Of a DNA stretch of 64,000 nt, positions 54,638 through 64,000 are shown one piece after another. The position numbers were made by a program, and so were the translations under genes. The notes under the pieces were generated by a model. That model saw only the letters and a list, made by a program, of their open reading frames with translations, was not told the origin of the DNA and ran no database searches. This DNA comes from Paracoccus aestuariivivens (GTDB lineage: Bacteria > Pseudomonadota > Alphaproteobacteria > Rhodobacterales > Rhodobacteraceae), in assembly GCF_009711225.1 (NCBI RefSeq), contig NZ_WMIE01000001.1, forward strand, positions 744,001 through 808,000. Direction: 5' to 3'. How positions within the stretch are numbered: position 1 is the first letter of the stretch; each line of letters starts with the position of its first letter.

Positions 54638-57600
54638 CTAATCGGAAAAACTTTCCGCGATCATGTCCGCCCATAGGTGCGCGCCTTGCGCCTTGGCCAG
54701 ATGCAGGGCTTCGGCCGCGACGCTTCGGGCCTGATCGGATTGCCGAAGGGCGCGCAGCAACTCGGCGCGAGCCAAAAGCAGTGGTGCGCGGGCTTGGTTC
54801 TCGCCCGATTGGTCGATGTTCGTCATAAATCGCGCAATCAGGGTTTCCGCATCGTTGACCCGACCGACAGTGACCAGATCGCGCCCAAGAATGGCAGCAA
54901 AAATGGCCTGCCAGCAGCTAAATCCGGTGGCCGCCCAATTCTGGAAGCCTGCCTCCATATCGGCGATTCCGTCCGTCGGCTTGCCTTGCCGGACTTGACA
55001 CCAGCCCCGAACGAATTGGGCCATTGCGGCGAATTCAGGAAAACCTTGCCGCAGCGCGAAATCCCGCGCCTCGGCACTGCCGGATGCGGCCTGTTCGACA
55101 TCGCCGCGCAGCATCGCGGTGTTGAACTTCGCCAGAAGCCCGAACCCGCGTGCATGGGGAAACCCCATCTGCGCGCCAAGAACAGCTGCACGACGGGCTG
55201 CTTCGGCCCCGGCAAGTGCATCGCCCTGCACGGTCTTGGTCAGGCCCAGATAGAATAGGCTGAAAACCCCGAATTCCTTGAGAAAAACCGAATAGAGATC
55301 GCGATGTAGTTCTGGCCGGTGCCGCTCGACCGTGGCCCGCAGACTGGCTTCGGCCAGGTCGTTCCGGCCCTGATGCCACGCGACCAGCCCCCGCATGGTA
55401 TGGGCCGCCATATATGATGCATCATCAGGAGATTCCGCCTCGATGCCTGAGATGGCGTCACTGATCCGCATGGCGCGAGCCAGATCGGCGGTGGCCCAGG
55501 CATGCAGCGCCGTATTGTAGATCACCGGAACCATCGACCGGTGCAGATCCAGCCGGTCCAGCAGGTTCATCGCCCGAGCCTGCGTCGCGCCGAAAACCGG
55601 ATTTCCGGGCCCGCCCGTGACCATTTGCGTCGGGCCCTGAACGGCACGGATCCGCAACTCCAACAGGTCACGTTCATCGCCCGACGGCAATGCGTCGACC
55701 GATGCCAAAGCCGCTTCGAGATGGGCAAGAGCCTCGCCCGCCGCCCCTTCGCCTGCGGCCTGAAGCGCCGCACCAAGGAAGCGTTCGATGGCGTCACGCG
55801 GCCGTCCGGCGCGCGCAAGATGGCCGGCCAGCACATGTTCGGCCACTTCCATCCCGCCCCCTTGCGAAAGATAGAAATCCGCGATTGCTCCGTGCAAGCG
55901 AAGACGTTCGTCACGACCGAGGCTGGCATAGATGGCATCGCGGATCAGGGCGTGACTAAAGGACAACTCAAGCCCCTCATCCGCCCCGTCGCGTTGCGTG
56001 ATGATCTTCTGCGCTTCGAGCATCGCGATCGGGGCGCTTATGTCGCCGCCATCATTGATCGACTGGATCAGACCCGCGCGGAAGGTACGCCCTATCGCCG
56101 ATCCGGCTTGAGCAAAGCGGCGCGCATTGCGGTCGAGCCGGTCGAACTTGCTTTGCACCAGCCCTCCGATCGTCAAGGGCACTGCCGCCTCGCGTATGCC
56201 AGCGGGACCGGCAGCGGCAAGCATATCCCCATACTCCTCGATATAAAGCGGCACGCCGTCGGATTTCTCGATCAACAAGGCAAATTGCTGTTCGCTGAGT
56301 TGCGCCGTACCATGCGCCGAACGGGCAAGCACGCGGGCATCCGCATCGCCAAGCCTATCCAAGGCGATCAATGCGCCTGCACCGGACATTCCACCGCCGT
56401 AAGGGGGTTCGCGCCGCGTGGTCACCAGAACCAGCGCCGGATGCGGCGGAACCATCTCGAGCAAGCATTGCAGCAATTGGGCTGAACTCGGGTCCAGCCA
56501 TTGCGCATCTTCAAACACCACGACCATCGCGCCACGAGCTGAAGCGGTTTGGAAAATCATCCTGCAAAGCAGCTCGAAACTGCGCTGGCGGCGTAACGGG
56601 ACCGAGTCGTTCCGATCCGCCTCGATGCCCGAACCCAGCGGCGAAAGCAGGTCCAGCAGCATCGTCAGATCTTCGCCTTTCGCACCCCATATCGCACTGA
56701 AAAGCCGTTCCAGTTTGGCGTGTCGCGCCGCAGCGTTGTCATGTTTATTGGCACCAGCCACCCATTCCAGATACTGCCGGATGGGATGCAACGGTGTGTC
56801 GCGCTGCTCGGGCGCACATTGCAGAACAAAGCTTGTGACGGCGCTGACCGGCCCGGATTCCAGAAATTCGGTCACCAGGCTCGATTTCCCGATCCCCGGA
56901 TCAGCCACGATGACGACGCCCCGCCCATGCCCCGTACGCGCCGCTTCGAAATGCGCGCCCAATGCCTGCATTTCAGCCTGTCTGCCAATCAGCCCGTGCC
57001 TGCGTCGTCCGCGCAGTGCCGTAAAGCGGGTAGCAATCCCCGTGCGCCGTTTCTCGGCGCGGAAGATGGTATGCTCGCCCTTCAGGCCCTTGAGCGGATG
57101 CCGACCAAACTGGCGCAGCTGAAACAGCTCGCCCACCAGCTTGCGGGTATCGTCACAGATCAGGATTGTACCGGGTTCGGCCAGCGCCTCTAGCCGCGCG
57201 GCCTTGTTGATGCATGTCCCGACGGCATTCGCGCCGATATCCTTTGCTCCGGTCTGGATCAGTGCCGAGCCTGTGGCAATTCCGATGCGGGACTGGATCT
57301 GGATGCTTGCCGTCTTGGCCCGAGCCGAAAGTGCCGCGAAGATTTCAAGCGCCGCGTCTATCGCGCGGGCGGCATCGTCCTCGCCCGCATAGGGATAACC
57401 GAAATAGACAAGGATTCCATCACCCAGGTATTGAGCGACGGTCCCGTTATGCTTGCGGATCGCATGATTGCAAAGCCCATGAAACGACCGCAACAAATCC
57501 GCATAAGCCTCGGGGCCAAGTGCCTCGACGTGATCGGTCGAACCAACCAGATCCGCGAAAAGCACAGATATTCCGCGATGCTCGGCTTGGAAGGGTCCGG

Positions 57601-57643
57601 TCGTAGTCAATTCGGGGTTCGGGGCCTCGGTCTTAATGGACAT
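54638..57643 (-). CDS. Class III cyclase fused to an AAA-type ATPase and TPR-like region
   Basis: 1001 residues from the ATG at 57643. Residues ~25-200 are a class III cyclase domain (VLFADLVGSTDHVEAL with the first metal Asp, YLGDGILVYFGYP with the second, GTCINKAARLEALAEPG). A P-loop ATPase of the LuxR/MalT-like STAND type follows (Walker A IVADPGIGKSSLV, VVFEDAQWLDP as Walker B, about 215-480). The C-terminal half is helical and TPR-like. This large fusion is typical of rhizobial-type adenylate cyclases. It overlaps the exported cytochrome-like gene by 11 bases on the same strand, so the two are likely cotranscribed. Confidence 0.9.
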   Translation of the reverse strand: MSIKTEAPNPELTTTGPFQAEHRGISVLFADLVGSTDHVEALGPEAYADLLRSFHGLCNHAIRKHNGTVAQYLGDGILVYFGYPYAGEDDAARAIDAALEIFAALSARAKTASIQIQSRIGIATGSALIQTGAKDIGANAVGTCINKAARLEALAEPGTILICDDTRKLVGELFQLRQFGRHPLKGLKGEHTIFRAEKRRTGIATRFTALRGRRRHGLIGRQAEMQALGAHFEAARTGHGRGVVIVADPGIGKSSLVTEFLESGPVSAVTSFVLQCAPEQRDTPLHPIRQYLEWVAGANKHDNAAARHAKLERLFSAIWGAKGEDLTMLLDLLSPLGSGIEADRNDSVPLRRQRSFELLCRMIFQTASARGAMVVVFEDAQWLDPSSAQLLQCLLEMVPPHPALVLVTTRREPPYGGGMSGAGALIALDRLGDADARVLARSAHGTAQLSEQQFALLIEKSDGVPLYIEEYGDMLAAAGPAGIREAAVPLTIGGLVQSKFDRLDRNARRFAQAGSAIGRTFRAGLIQSINDGGDISAPIAMLEAQKIITQRDGADEGLELSFSHALIRDAIYASLGRDERLRLHGAIADFYLSQGGGMEVAEHVLAGHLARAGRPRDAIERFLGAALQAAGEGAAGEALAHLEAALASVDALPSGDERDLLELRIRAVQGPTQMVTGGPGNPVFGATQARAMNLLDRLDLHRSMVPVIYNTALHAWATADLARAMRISDAISGIEAESPDDASYMAAHTMRGLVAWHQGRNDLAEASLRATVERHRPELHRDLYSVFLKEFGVFSLFYLGLTKTVQGDALAGAEAARRAAVLGAQMGFPHARGFGLLAKFNTAMLRGDVEQAASGSAEARDFALRQGFPEFAAMAQFVRGWCQVRQGKPTDGIADMEAGFQNWAATGFSCWQAIFAAILGRDLVTVGRVNDAETLIARFMTNIDQSGENQARAPLLLARAELLRALRQSDQARSVAAEALHLAKAQGAHLWADMIAESFSD

Positions 57644-59033
57644 CGAAATCTTCTTCGACAAATGTATCGTTGCCGATAGCGCGATTGAAAGCACTTAGTG
57701 CGAACATGATCGCCATGTCATAATCCAGCGCAACACCGCCGATATTGCCTGACATCGGGATATTACCCGGCCGGTTCTGGAACCAGCGCGCCCAATCCGT
57801 CGAACCTGGATCGTAAAGCAGGAACGGATCGCCATCATGCGGGAAATGCTGGTTGGGGGCGGGATAAAGGTTGGCGGTAAATGGAAATTCCGCAGCACCG
57901 TGGCAGCTTAGACAGGACGACGCGCGCAAATGGTTGCCCCCCGTATAGCGCTTGCCCGAGGGCGTCAGCACATTATGGCGTGTTGCCACATCCATCGGTC
58001 CGGCCAGTCGCATGCCCCAGCCAAGCGTATTGATCACGAAACCGGGTGCATCCGGATTGACCCATGTCTCTTGCAGGGCCGAGTTGATGCTGACGTCACT
58101 CGGGTCCACATCGCCGCCCGCCGGATCATTCGCCAATGCGGGATCGTTGCCCCACATGACACCAAGTGGCACAAATCGCTCCCACGGAGTGCGACCCGTG
58201 CTCGACGCGTCATGGACGAAGCCCAGAAAGACCCAACCGGTCTCAGGCGCAGCGACCGAGTCCTTGATCTTGATCGACATCTGGAAAGGATGCGCCTCGA
58301 TCACTTCGGCCTTCAGCGGTCCAGTTGCGTATTTTTGCTGGGTTATCGAGGGGCGGAAGACCTTCCACGTCGCGGTATTCCTGAGAACCGGCCATTCGGA
58401 ATCAGGCATGGGAACGGCTTCCGCCTTGACCACGATCGCGCCTTCGGGGAACCAGACCAGTTCCGGCCTTGGATCATAGATGTTCCCGAACACCCGTCCC
58501 AGCATCGCCGCCGCCGTCTGATCGTAGTAGATCACCGCATGGTTTTGCAGCTCGCTCGCTGGCGCATACGGAGGCAGGAACGTATCCGCAGGCATGATCT
58601 GGCCCGTATAGCTGTTCATCAAAGCCTCGCGGCCCGAGGTCGGATCGGTCACGCCGTCAGCACCCGCCTCTCCCTGCCCCGACCAGACAAGATCGTACCA
58701 ACCTGCCGCGCTTGGATCCCAATTTGCCGGATCATCCATGATCGTGCGAAAACTTGGCGTGATCTGTTTCAGGACCGCCCAAGCATAAGCCTCGGCGGTA
58801 TCCTTCGTCAGTGGACCGCCCGTACCTCCGCCCGCAACCCAACCGTTATCGACGGGAGCCGCCGGATAATCCAGATTGGCCACGACGAAACGCCCCGAAT
58901 ACTCATCGGCCAGCGGGTATAACCCGTTATTCGAAGCCATCGGGTCAATGCTTTGTGCCAAGGCGGAATGACCGATTGCGACGAATACGAACAGAACTGC
59001 CGCAGAGACGCTTTTCTGGAGAAAATGACCCAT
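57633..59033 (-). CDS. Exported single-haem (CXXCH) protein, unrecognised
   Basis: 466 residues with a signal peptide ending near HSALAQSID (residue ~27). One haem-binding motif CLSCH lies at about residue 378 (LRASSCLSCHGAAEFP); the distal ligand is not evident. Most of the rest, ~350 residues before the haem, is an unfamiliar domain with many Trp and Pro and blocks such as GFVHDASSTGRTPWERFVPLG. It is probably a periplasmic c-type cytochrome or a protein that binds one haem. It overlaps the start of the cyclase/AAA gene. Confidence 0.75.
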   Translation of the reverse strand: MGHFLQKSVSAAVLFVFVAIGHSALAQSIDPMASNNGLYPLADEYSGRFVVANLDYPAAPVDNGWVAGGGTGGPLTKDTAEAYAWAVLKQITPSFRTIMDDPANWDPSAAGWYDLVWSGQGEAGADGVTDPTSGREALMNSYTGQIMPADTFLPPYAPASELQNHAVIYYDQTAAAMLGRVFGNIYDPRPELVWFPEGAIVVKAEAVPMPDSEWPVLRNTATWKVFRPSITQQKYATGPLKAEVIEAHPFQMSIKIKDSVAAPETGWVFLGFVHDASSTGRTPWERFVPLGVMWGNDPALANDPAGGDVDPSDVSINSALQETWVNPDAPGFVINTLGWGMRLAGPMDVATRHNVLTPSGKRYTGGNHLRASSCLSCHGAAEFPFTANLYPAPNQHFPHDGDPFLLYDPGSTDWARWFQNRPGNIPMSGNIGGVALDYDMAIMFALSAFNRAIGNDTFVEEDFDVH

Positions 59034-59221
59034 CGCACACCTGATCCCAAAGCAGAAAACCTTCGCTCAGGGCGTTCTGAACGATGCACTAAATGCGGCA
59101 AACATCACCGATAATGACGTTGCTCGGGCTTTGCCCTGCAATCAAGTCATTTCAATATGTACGGGGACTTATTAACGGCGATCCCTGCTGATCGGGTCAA
59201 GAACGCTCGGGCATTCCAGTT

Positions 59222-60256
59222 TCAGCTTTGGTTCGGCTCGGGCAAATTCTCTTTGATATAGATCGTCGGGATCACATCGTTGACCGACACCGGCAGGTTA
59301 TCGGCAATCGCCTTCATAGCCCCTATTGCGACTGCCACTTCTTCTTGGGGTTTCTGGTCGATGACAGCATCTATCAGCCCCGCCTCAAGCGCCGAGCGCG
59401 AATGCGAAGTCAGTTCATGCAGAATGACCAATGGCCGTTGCCCCGACATCCGGCGAAGGATGTGAATTAGCGCGCGATTTCCCGCACCAATCGAATAGAT
59501 GCCGGTAATCTCGGGGGTGGCCGACAATGCGGCCTCCAGTTTATCGCGCATCGTTTCGGGACGATCCAGCACCTCGATCGGCGGCAATTGCTGCAACCGC
59601 CCGCCCTGCTCGGCCAGCACCTCGGTGAGTCCCCAAAGCCGGTCACGGTGATCGCGTGAGTCAAGCTTGCCCAGGATCGGAAGTATCCGTCCCGTTCCCC
59701 GTCCATGCGCAAGTCGAAGCAAACTTCCGGCAGTGCGGCCTGCCACGACATTGTTGATTCCGACATACAGCGACCTTGCCTCGGGCGCGGCATCCGAAAC
59801 CAGCATGACGACACCAATGCCCATGTCATTCAACCGCCGGACCGCTGTTATCAGCGACTCCGAGTCGCTGCCGACAACCCCGACGCAATCGCAGTCATCC
59901 GGCCCGATCCGTAACAATGTCGCCGCCAACGCATCCGCGTCCAGAGGCGGCACATCGTGAATCGAGATACTCACCCGATCCGCCTGTTGCTGCTGCGCCT
60001 GACGTTCGACTGCCTGCCTCAGAACCGAAAAGAAACCGTGATCGCCCTGCGGCAGGTAGAAGCGAAAGACATAGCTGCGCCGTCGCGACAGGTTCGCGGC
60101 CTGAATGTCGCGCTGATAGCCCAGATCCTGAATTGCGCGCTGGACGCGCAGCACCGATTTCTCGGCCACCCCGCCGCGCCGGTTCAGGACGCGGTCGGCG
60201 GTCGAATAGCTGACTCCGGCCGCGCGTGCCACGTCATGCAGCGTCGGGTTTCGCAT
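59222..60256 (-). CDS. LacI family transcriptional regulator
   Basis: 344 residues. The N-terminal helix-turn-helix and hinge (NPTLHDVARAAGVSYSTADRVLNRRGGV, in part TLHDVARAAGVSYSTADR) precede a periplasmic-binding-like sugar domain of the xylose/ribose type (QAVERQAQQQQ, VGVVGSDSESL, GIYSIGAGNRAL). It is divergent from xylF with a perfect 14-base dyad between them. GGAGGAG lies 6-7 bases before the ATG at 60256; the frame is open to 60307. Confidence 0.9.
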   Translation of the reverse strand: MRNPTLHDVARAAGVSYSTADRVLNRRGGVAEKSVLRVQRAIQDLGYQRDIQAANLSRRRSYVFRFYLPQGDHGFFSVLRQAVERQAQQQQADRVSISIHDVPPLDADALAATLLRIGPDDCDCVGVVGSDSESLITAVRRLNDMGIGVVMLVSDAAPEARSLYVGINNVVAGRTAGSLLRLAHGRGTGRILPILGKLDSRDHRDRLWGLTEVLAEQGGRLQQLPPIEVLDRPETMRDKLEAALSATPEITGIYSIGAGNRALIHILRRMSGQRPLVILHELTSHSRSALEAGLIDAVIDQKPQEEVAVAIGAMKAIADNLPVSVNDVIPTIYIKENLPEPNQS

Positions 60257-60317
60257 TTCGGCTTCTCCTCCGGTCCTGAGGATTCCAACGCCGCTGACCA
60301 ACGTCAATCAGCATTCT

Positions 60318-60331
60318 GACAGACGTCTGTC
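60318..60331. promoter_or_regulatory. Perfect dyad between LacI-type gene and xylF
   Basis: GACAGACGTCTGTC is a perfect 14-base palindrome, about 60 bases from the regulator start and 90 from xylF. A TTGACA box follows at 60339-60344, so the dyad may be the LacI-type operator just upstream of the xylF promoter. Confidence 0.65.
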
Positions 60332-60420
60332 TTTTTCTTTGACAGGTCAGCAGACGCGGCGCAGTCTTGGGCCAGATCCGGCGACTCGACCGGATGGTCG
60401 CATCATATTGGGAGGTAACG

Positions 60421-61446
60421 ATGCGCACTGCCATTCTGGCCGCCGTCCTTGCGACGGTGGGCTTTTCGTCTGCGGCATTTGCACAAAGCATGACCGTCGG
60501 CGTGTCTTGGTCGAACTTTCAGGAAGAACGCTGGAAGACAGATGAAAAAGCCATCAAGGACGCACTTGAGGCCGCCGGGGCCAAATATGTCTCGGCTGAC
60601 GCGCAGTCGTCCTCGGCCAAGCAGCTTTCCGATATCGAGGCGCTGATCGCCCAAGGCGTCAACGCGCTGATCGTGCTGGGTCAGGACACCGAAGCCGTCG
60701 TGCCCGCCGTCCAAGCCGCCGCTGATGAGGGCATCCCGGTCGTCGCCTATGACCGCCTGATTGAGGATCCTCGCGCCTTTTACCTGACCTTCGACAACGT
60801 CGAGGTCGGCCGGATGCAGGCCGCCGAGGTCTTCAAGGCTGCGCCCAAGGGCAATTACGTGATGATCAAGGGCTCGCCCACCGATCCCAACGCCGATTTC
60901 CTGCGTGGAGGCCAGCAAGAGGTCATCCAGAAGGCGGTTGACGCGGGCGACATCAAGATCGTCGGCGAGGCCTATACCGATGGTTGGCTGCCAGCCAACG
61001 CACAGAAGAACATGGAACAGATCCTGACCCAGAACGACAACAAGGTCGATGCGGTCGTGGCCTCGAATGACGGCACGGCGGGCGGTGTTGTCGCCGCGCT
61101 GACGGCACAGGGGATGCAGGGGATTCCGGTCTCGGGACAGGATGCCGACCATGCGGCGCTGAACCGCGTGGCGCTGGGGACACAGACCGTCTCGGTCTGG
61201 AAGGACTCGCGCGAGTTGGGCAAGAACGCGGCTGAAATCGCGCTGGCTCTGGCGGGCGGTAAGAAACCTGCCGAGATCCCGAATGCGATCAAGTTCAAGA
61301 CGCCGGGCGGCAAGGACATGGACGCGATCCTGCTGACCCCCGTCGCGATCACCAAGGACAACCTTGCGACCGTAGTAGATGCTGGCTGGATCACCAAGGA
61401 CGCGCTGTGTCAGGGCGTCCAGAACGGCCCCGCGCCCTGTAACTGA
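60421..61446 (+). CDS. xylF: Xylose-type sugar-binding protein
   Basis: 341 residues with a signal peptide ending near SSAAFAQ. The periplasmic-binding fold of the XylF/RbsB type is seen in [23 protein letters not shown] (in part [16 protein letters not shown]), [10 protein letters not shown] and [25 protein letters not shown]. Those blocks match E. coli XylF closely, so D-xylose is the likely ligand, though other pentoses cannot be excluded. GGGAGG lies 5 bases before the ATG. Confidence 0.9.
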   Translation: MRTAILAAVLATVGFSSAAFAQSMTVGVSWSNFQEERWKTDEKAIKDALEAAGAKYVSADAQSSSAKQLSDIEALIAQGVNALIVLGQDTEAVVPAVQAAADEGIPVVAYDRLIEDPRAFYLTFDNVEVGRMQAAEVFKAAPKGNYVMIKGSPTDPNADFLRGGQQEVIQKAVDAGDIKIVGEAYTDGWLPANAQKNMEQILTQNDNKVDAVVASNDGTAGGVVAALTAQGMQGIPVSGQDADHAALNRVALGTQTVSVWKDSRELGKNAAEIALALAGGKKPAEIPNAIKFKTPGGKDMDAILLTPVAITKDNLATVVDAGWITKDALCQGVQNGPAPCN

Positions 61447-61453
61447 TGGAGAA

Positions 61454-61480
61454 GGTGGCGGTGCAGGCAGCGCCGCCACC
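61454..61480 (+). other. Hairpin between xylF and xylH
   Basis: GGTGGCGG and CCGCCACC pair over 8 bases with an 11-base loop, 8 bases after the xylF stop. It probably stabilises the upstream binding-protein message, as in other importer operons. Confidence 0.65.
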
Positions 61481-61488
61481 ATCACAAG

Positions 61489-62772
61489 ATGAGCGACCTT
61501 TCCCCCGCCGCCCCGCCGCGCCGCAACTGGCTGGAACAGCTTGAGATCGACCTGAGACTTCTGGGCATGATCGGAGCCTTTGCGCTGGTCTGCCTGTGCT
61601 TCTGGATCGTGACCGATGGGCGGTTCCTGTCCGCGCGCAATATCTTCAACCTGACGATCCAGACGGTATCGGTCGCGATCATGGCGACCGGCATGGTTTT
61701 TGTCATCGTCTGCCGCCATATCGACCTGTCGGTGGGGGCGATCCTTGCGCTGGCCTCGGCGATGATGGGGATGATGCAGGCGCGTTGGCTGGCTGATGTG
61801 TTGGGCCTTGGCAACCCGCTGATCGCGCCGCTGACCATGGTCACCGGGCTGGCGGTCGGGACGGCAATCGGCGCGTTGAATGGCTGGCTGGTGGGTTATC
61901 AGCGCATTCCGGCTTTTATCGTCACGCTCGGGGGGCTGCTGATCTGGCGCTATGTCGGCTGGTATCTTACGGCAGGGCAGACCATCGCGCCGCTGGACCA
62001 GACCTTCCTGCTGTTCGGGGGGGCCGAGGGCACTTTGGGTGTCACCGCAAGCTGGATCGTCGGCGGGCTGGCATCACTTGCCGCGCTCTGGGTGATCCTG
62101 TCGGGTCGCCGCCGCAAGCAGGCGCATGGATTTCCAGTGCGCCCGATCTGGGCCGAGGGCGCGGTCATGGCGCTGGTCGTCGCGCTGATCATGGGCTTTG
62201 TCGCCATTCTGAACAGCTATGAAGTTCCGCAAGCCAAGCTGAAGCGCATCTTCGAGGCGCGCGGGGAAGCGATGCCCGAGGGGTTCACGGCCGGCTACGG
62301 GTTGCCGATCTCGGTCCTGATCCTGATTATGGTCGCGGTCGCGATGACCGTGATCGCCAGCCGCACCCGCTTTGGCCGCTACATCTTTGCGACCGGCGGC
62401 AACCCGGATGCGGCGGAACTTTCGGGCATCAACACGCGGTTGCTGACGGTCAAGATCTTCGCGTTGATGGGGTTCCTGTGCGGGTTGTCCGCGATCATCG
62501 CGCAGGCGCGGCTGCAGTCACACCCGAATGATATCGGCACGCTGGACGAATTGCGGGTGATCGCCGCGGCGGTCATCGGCGGCACGGCGCTGTCGGGCGG
62601 GATCGGCACGATCTATGGTGCGATCCTTGGCGCGTTGATCATGCAAAGCCTGCAATCGGGCATGGCGATGGTCGGTGCCGACGCGCCCTTGCAGAATATC
62701 GTTGTCGGCGTGGTTCTGGTCTTTGCCGTCTGGATCGACATCCAATATCGCAGAAGGCTGGGGATGCGATGA
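61489..62772 (+). CDS. xylH: Xylose-type ABC importer permease
   Basis: 427 residues, about ten membrane segments, BPD-type permease of the sugar (RbsC/XylH) family. Typical blocks are [22 protein letters not shown] at the start and [23 protein letters not shown] near the end. A long cytoplasmic loop with an [13 protein letters not shown] segment sits in the middle, as in E. coli XylH. It overlaps xylG by 4 bases. Confidence 0.9.
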   Translation: MSDLSPAAPPRRNWLEQLEIDLRLLGMIGAFALVCLCFWIVTDGRFLSARNIFNLTIQTVSVAIMATGMVFVIVCRHIDLSVGAILALASAMMGMMQARWLADVLGLGNPLIAPLTMVTGLAVGTAIGALNGWLVGYQRIPAFIVTLGGLLIWRYVGWYLTAGQTIAPLDQTFLLFGGAEGTLGVTASWIVGGLASLAALWVILSGRRRKQAHGFPVRPIWAEGAVMALVVALIMGFVAILNSYEVPQAKLKRIFEARGEAMPEGFTAGYGLPISVLILIMVAVAMTVIASRTRFGRYIFATGGNPDAAELSGINTRLLTVKIFALMGFLCGLSAIIAQARLQSHPNDIGTLDELRVIAAAVIGGTALSGGIGTIYGAILGALIMQSLQSGMAMVGADAPLQNIVVGVVLVFAVWIDIQYRRRLGMR

Positions 62773-63515
62773 TACCTTTAGTGGAAATGCGCGACATCTC
62801 GATCGCTTTCGGCGGCATCAAGGCGGTCGATCACGTTTCGATCGACCTTTATCCGGGCGAGGTCGTGGGCCTGTTGGGTCATAACGGGGCGGGGAAATCG
62901 ACCCTGATCAAATGCCTGTCCGGCGCATACAAACCGGATGCCGGTGAGATCTATATCGACGGCCAAAAGGCCGAGATCCGCAACACCCGCGACGCCCGCG
63001 CCCTGAATATCGAGACGATTTACCAGACGCTGGCCTTGGCCGATAATCTGGACGCCGCCTCGAACCTGTTTCTGGGGCGGGAACTGGTGACGCCCTCGGG
63101 GCTGCTCGATGAGGCCCGGATGGAGGCCGAGACCCGCCGCATCATGGCCCGGCTGAACCCCAATTTCCGCAAATTCGCCGAGCCAGTCAGCGCGCTGTCG
63201 GGCGGGCAGCGGCAATCGGTGGCCATTGCCCGCGCGGTCTATTTCAACGCCCGCATCCTGATCATGGACGAACCGACCGCCGCGCTTGGACCGCAGGAAA
63301 CCCAGATGGTTGCCGAACTGATCCAAGAGCTGAAACGCCAAGGTCTGGGCATTTTTTTGATCGAGCATGACATCCATGCCGTGATGAAGCTATGCGACCG
63401 CGCGGTGGTGATGAAGAACGGCCAGCGCGTCGGCACGGTGCGCGTGGATGAAGTCACCGATGACGAGATCCTTGGCATGATCATCATGGGCAAGAAGCCC
63501 GCGCAGGCTGCCTAG
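62769..63515 (+). CDS. Xylose-type ABC importer ATPase, single domain
   Basis: 248 residues with one ATPase domain: Walker [10 protein letters not shown], signature [13 protein letters not shown], Walker [12 protein letters not shown] and the switch histidine in LIEHDIHAV. Classical XylG proteins are fusions of two such domains (about 500 residues), so this is a half-size type seen also in FrcA-like systems, and probably works as a homodimer. It overlaps xylH and ends the operon. Confidence 0.9.
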   Translation: MIPLVEMRDISIAFGGIKAVDHVSIDLYPGEVVGLLGHNGAGKSTLIKCLSGAYKPDAGEIYIDGQKAEIRNTRDARALNIETIYQTLALADNLDAASNLFLGRELVTPSGLLDEARMEAETRRIMARLNPNFRKFAEPVSALSGGQRQSVAIARAVYFNARILIMDEPTAALGPQETQMVAELIQELKRQGLGIFLIEHDIHAVMKLCDRAVVMKNGQRVGTVRVDEVTDDEILGMIIMGKKPAQAA

Positions 63516-63543
63516 TCACGATTTGCCCGTCCCTGATATGGCA

Positions 63544-64000
63544 TCAATTCGCGAGTCCCGCGCGCGACAGGAACGCCAGTTCGGTCTTGATGATCTGGGG
63601 ATCACGGTAGCAATCGCCCTCGGCCCAACGGCTCAGGGTCAAACGAGGCTGCATTCCCGAAGCGCTTGCGACCCATCGGCGGGCCTCGGCGGGTTTGCCA
63701 AGCTGCATCAGGGAAATTGCCGCGCTGAGATTCATGTAGGCGGACAGATCGGGAACCTGCTGGAACTCGATCACGGCCTGCGCGTGGCGTCCCATCAACC
63801 GGTAGGCATTGCCGCGATGGGCGTGTGAATGGGTTTTGATCTGGGGATCCCATGCTGCCGCCTGATCGATCCAGCCAAGTGCGGTACGATAATCGCCCGC
63901 GCAGACCAGCACCTCGGCCAAGCTGTTCAGCATCCTGCCATCGTAAGGCGACAAAGCCACGGCCTCTTGCGCCTGTCTGACCGCAAAATCGAAATCATGG
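63544..64000 (-). CDS. TPR-repeat protein, cyclase-like C-terminus (5' end cut by window edge)
   Basis: About 151 residues, open to the right edge on the minus strand; the reading continues through the GTG at 63960 (HDFDFAVRQAQEAVALSPYDG). TPR-like helical repeats cover most of it and the C-terminus (LTLSRWAEGDCYRDPQIIKTELAFLSRAGLAN, in part YRDPQIIKTELAFLSRAGL) matches the endings of adenylate cyclase/TPR proteins such as the one at 23946. It is likely the third such protein in the window. Confidence 0.65.
   Translation of the reverse strand, partial: HDFDFAVRQAQEAVALSPYDGRMLNSLAEVLVCAGDYRTALGWIDQAAAWDPQIKTHSHAHRGNAYRLMGRHAQAVIEFQQVPDLSAYMNLSAAISLMQLGKPAEARRWVASASGMQPRLTLSRWAEGDCYRDPQIIKTELAFLSRAGLAN

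Noticed and set aside
1..64000. tRNA, rRNA, CRISPR arrays and prophage genes
   Set aside because: None recognised on either strand by reading; small RNA genes could be missed.

Overview
The window reads as a chromosomal segment of an alphaproteobacterium of the Rhodobacteraceae/Paracoccaceae, most likely Paracoccus or a close relative. The main reasons are a narR-narK-narGHJI nitrate respiration locus in which NarK is a fusion of two transporter domains (a layout known from Paracoccus), GC-rich coding sequence with long antisense shadow frames, a fused CysNC, and many ABC uptake operons. No rRNA, tRNA, CRISPR array or replication origin was recognised.

Layout. 1-11542: a Crp/Fnr regulator without iron-sulfur cysteines (NarR-like, cut by the left edge) diverges from narK-narG-narH-narJ-narI, a parvulin-type prolyl isomerase and a DUF2478 protein. 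Two FNR-type boxes lie in the divergent promoter region. 11845-17900: an alpha/beta-hydrolase lipoprotein, an exported hydratase-like protein, a LuxR-type regulator, and cysD-cysNC for sulfate activation, preceded by a striking C6/G6 dyad. 17918-19828: a second Crp/Fnr regulator and an unrecognised helical protein.

19849-23715 is the most unusual part: a minus-strand cluster of a GNAT acetyltransferase, a YcaO enzyme, a TfuA protein and a protein ending in 13 pentapeptide units of the form Gly-Met-Ser-(Ala/Val)-X. YcaO plus TfuA is the signature of peptide-backbone modification (thioamidation in characterised cases), so the repeat protein is a candidate substrate of an undescribed RiPP-like or protein-modification system.

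23946-41001: a class III cyclase/TPR protein, a cupin, then a large aldarate (glucarate/galactarate-type) catabolic region. It holds a peptide/sugar-acid-type ABC importer, two dehydrogenases, a DMT exporter, an Ldh-family oxidoreductase, an RraA/aldolase-like protein, an enolase-superfamily galactarate/talarate dehydratase-like enzyme, an IlvD/Edd dehydratase, a GntR/FCD regulator and glucarate dehydratase. A TRATATATTAGT motif is shared by the divergent promoter and the importer promoter. 41147-44656: a DUF1194 protein, an ECF sigma factor with a membrane anti-sigma protein, a Bax-inhibitor-like membrane protein and a DUF2076 protein.

44752-50901: an operon for uptake and breakdown of a nitrogenous, perhaps pyrimidine-like, compound (NMT1-type ABC importer, 2-oxoglutarate/Fe(II)-type oxygenase, LysR regulator, cytosine-deaminase-like amidohydrolase). 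51558-53161: an IS5-like transposase in two frames and a long inverted repeat. 53216-59033: a lipoprotein, WrbA, a 1001-residue cyclase/AAA/TPR protein and an exported single-haem protein overlapping it. 59222-63515: LacI-type regulator and a xylose-type ABC importer (xylF, xylH, one-domain xylG). A TPR protein is cut by the right edge.
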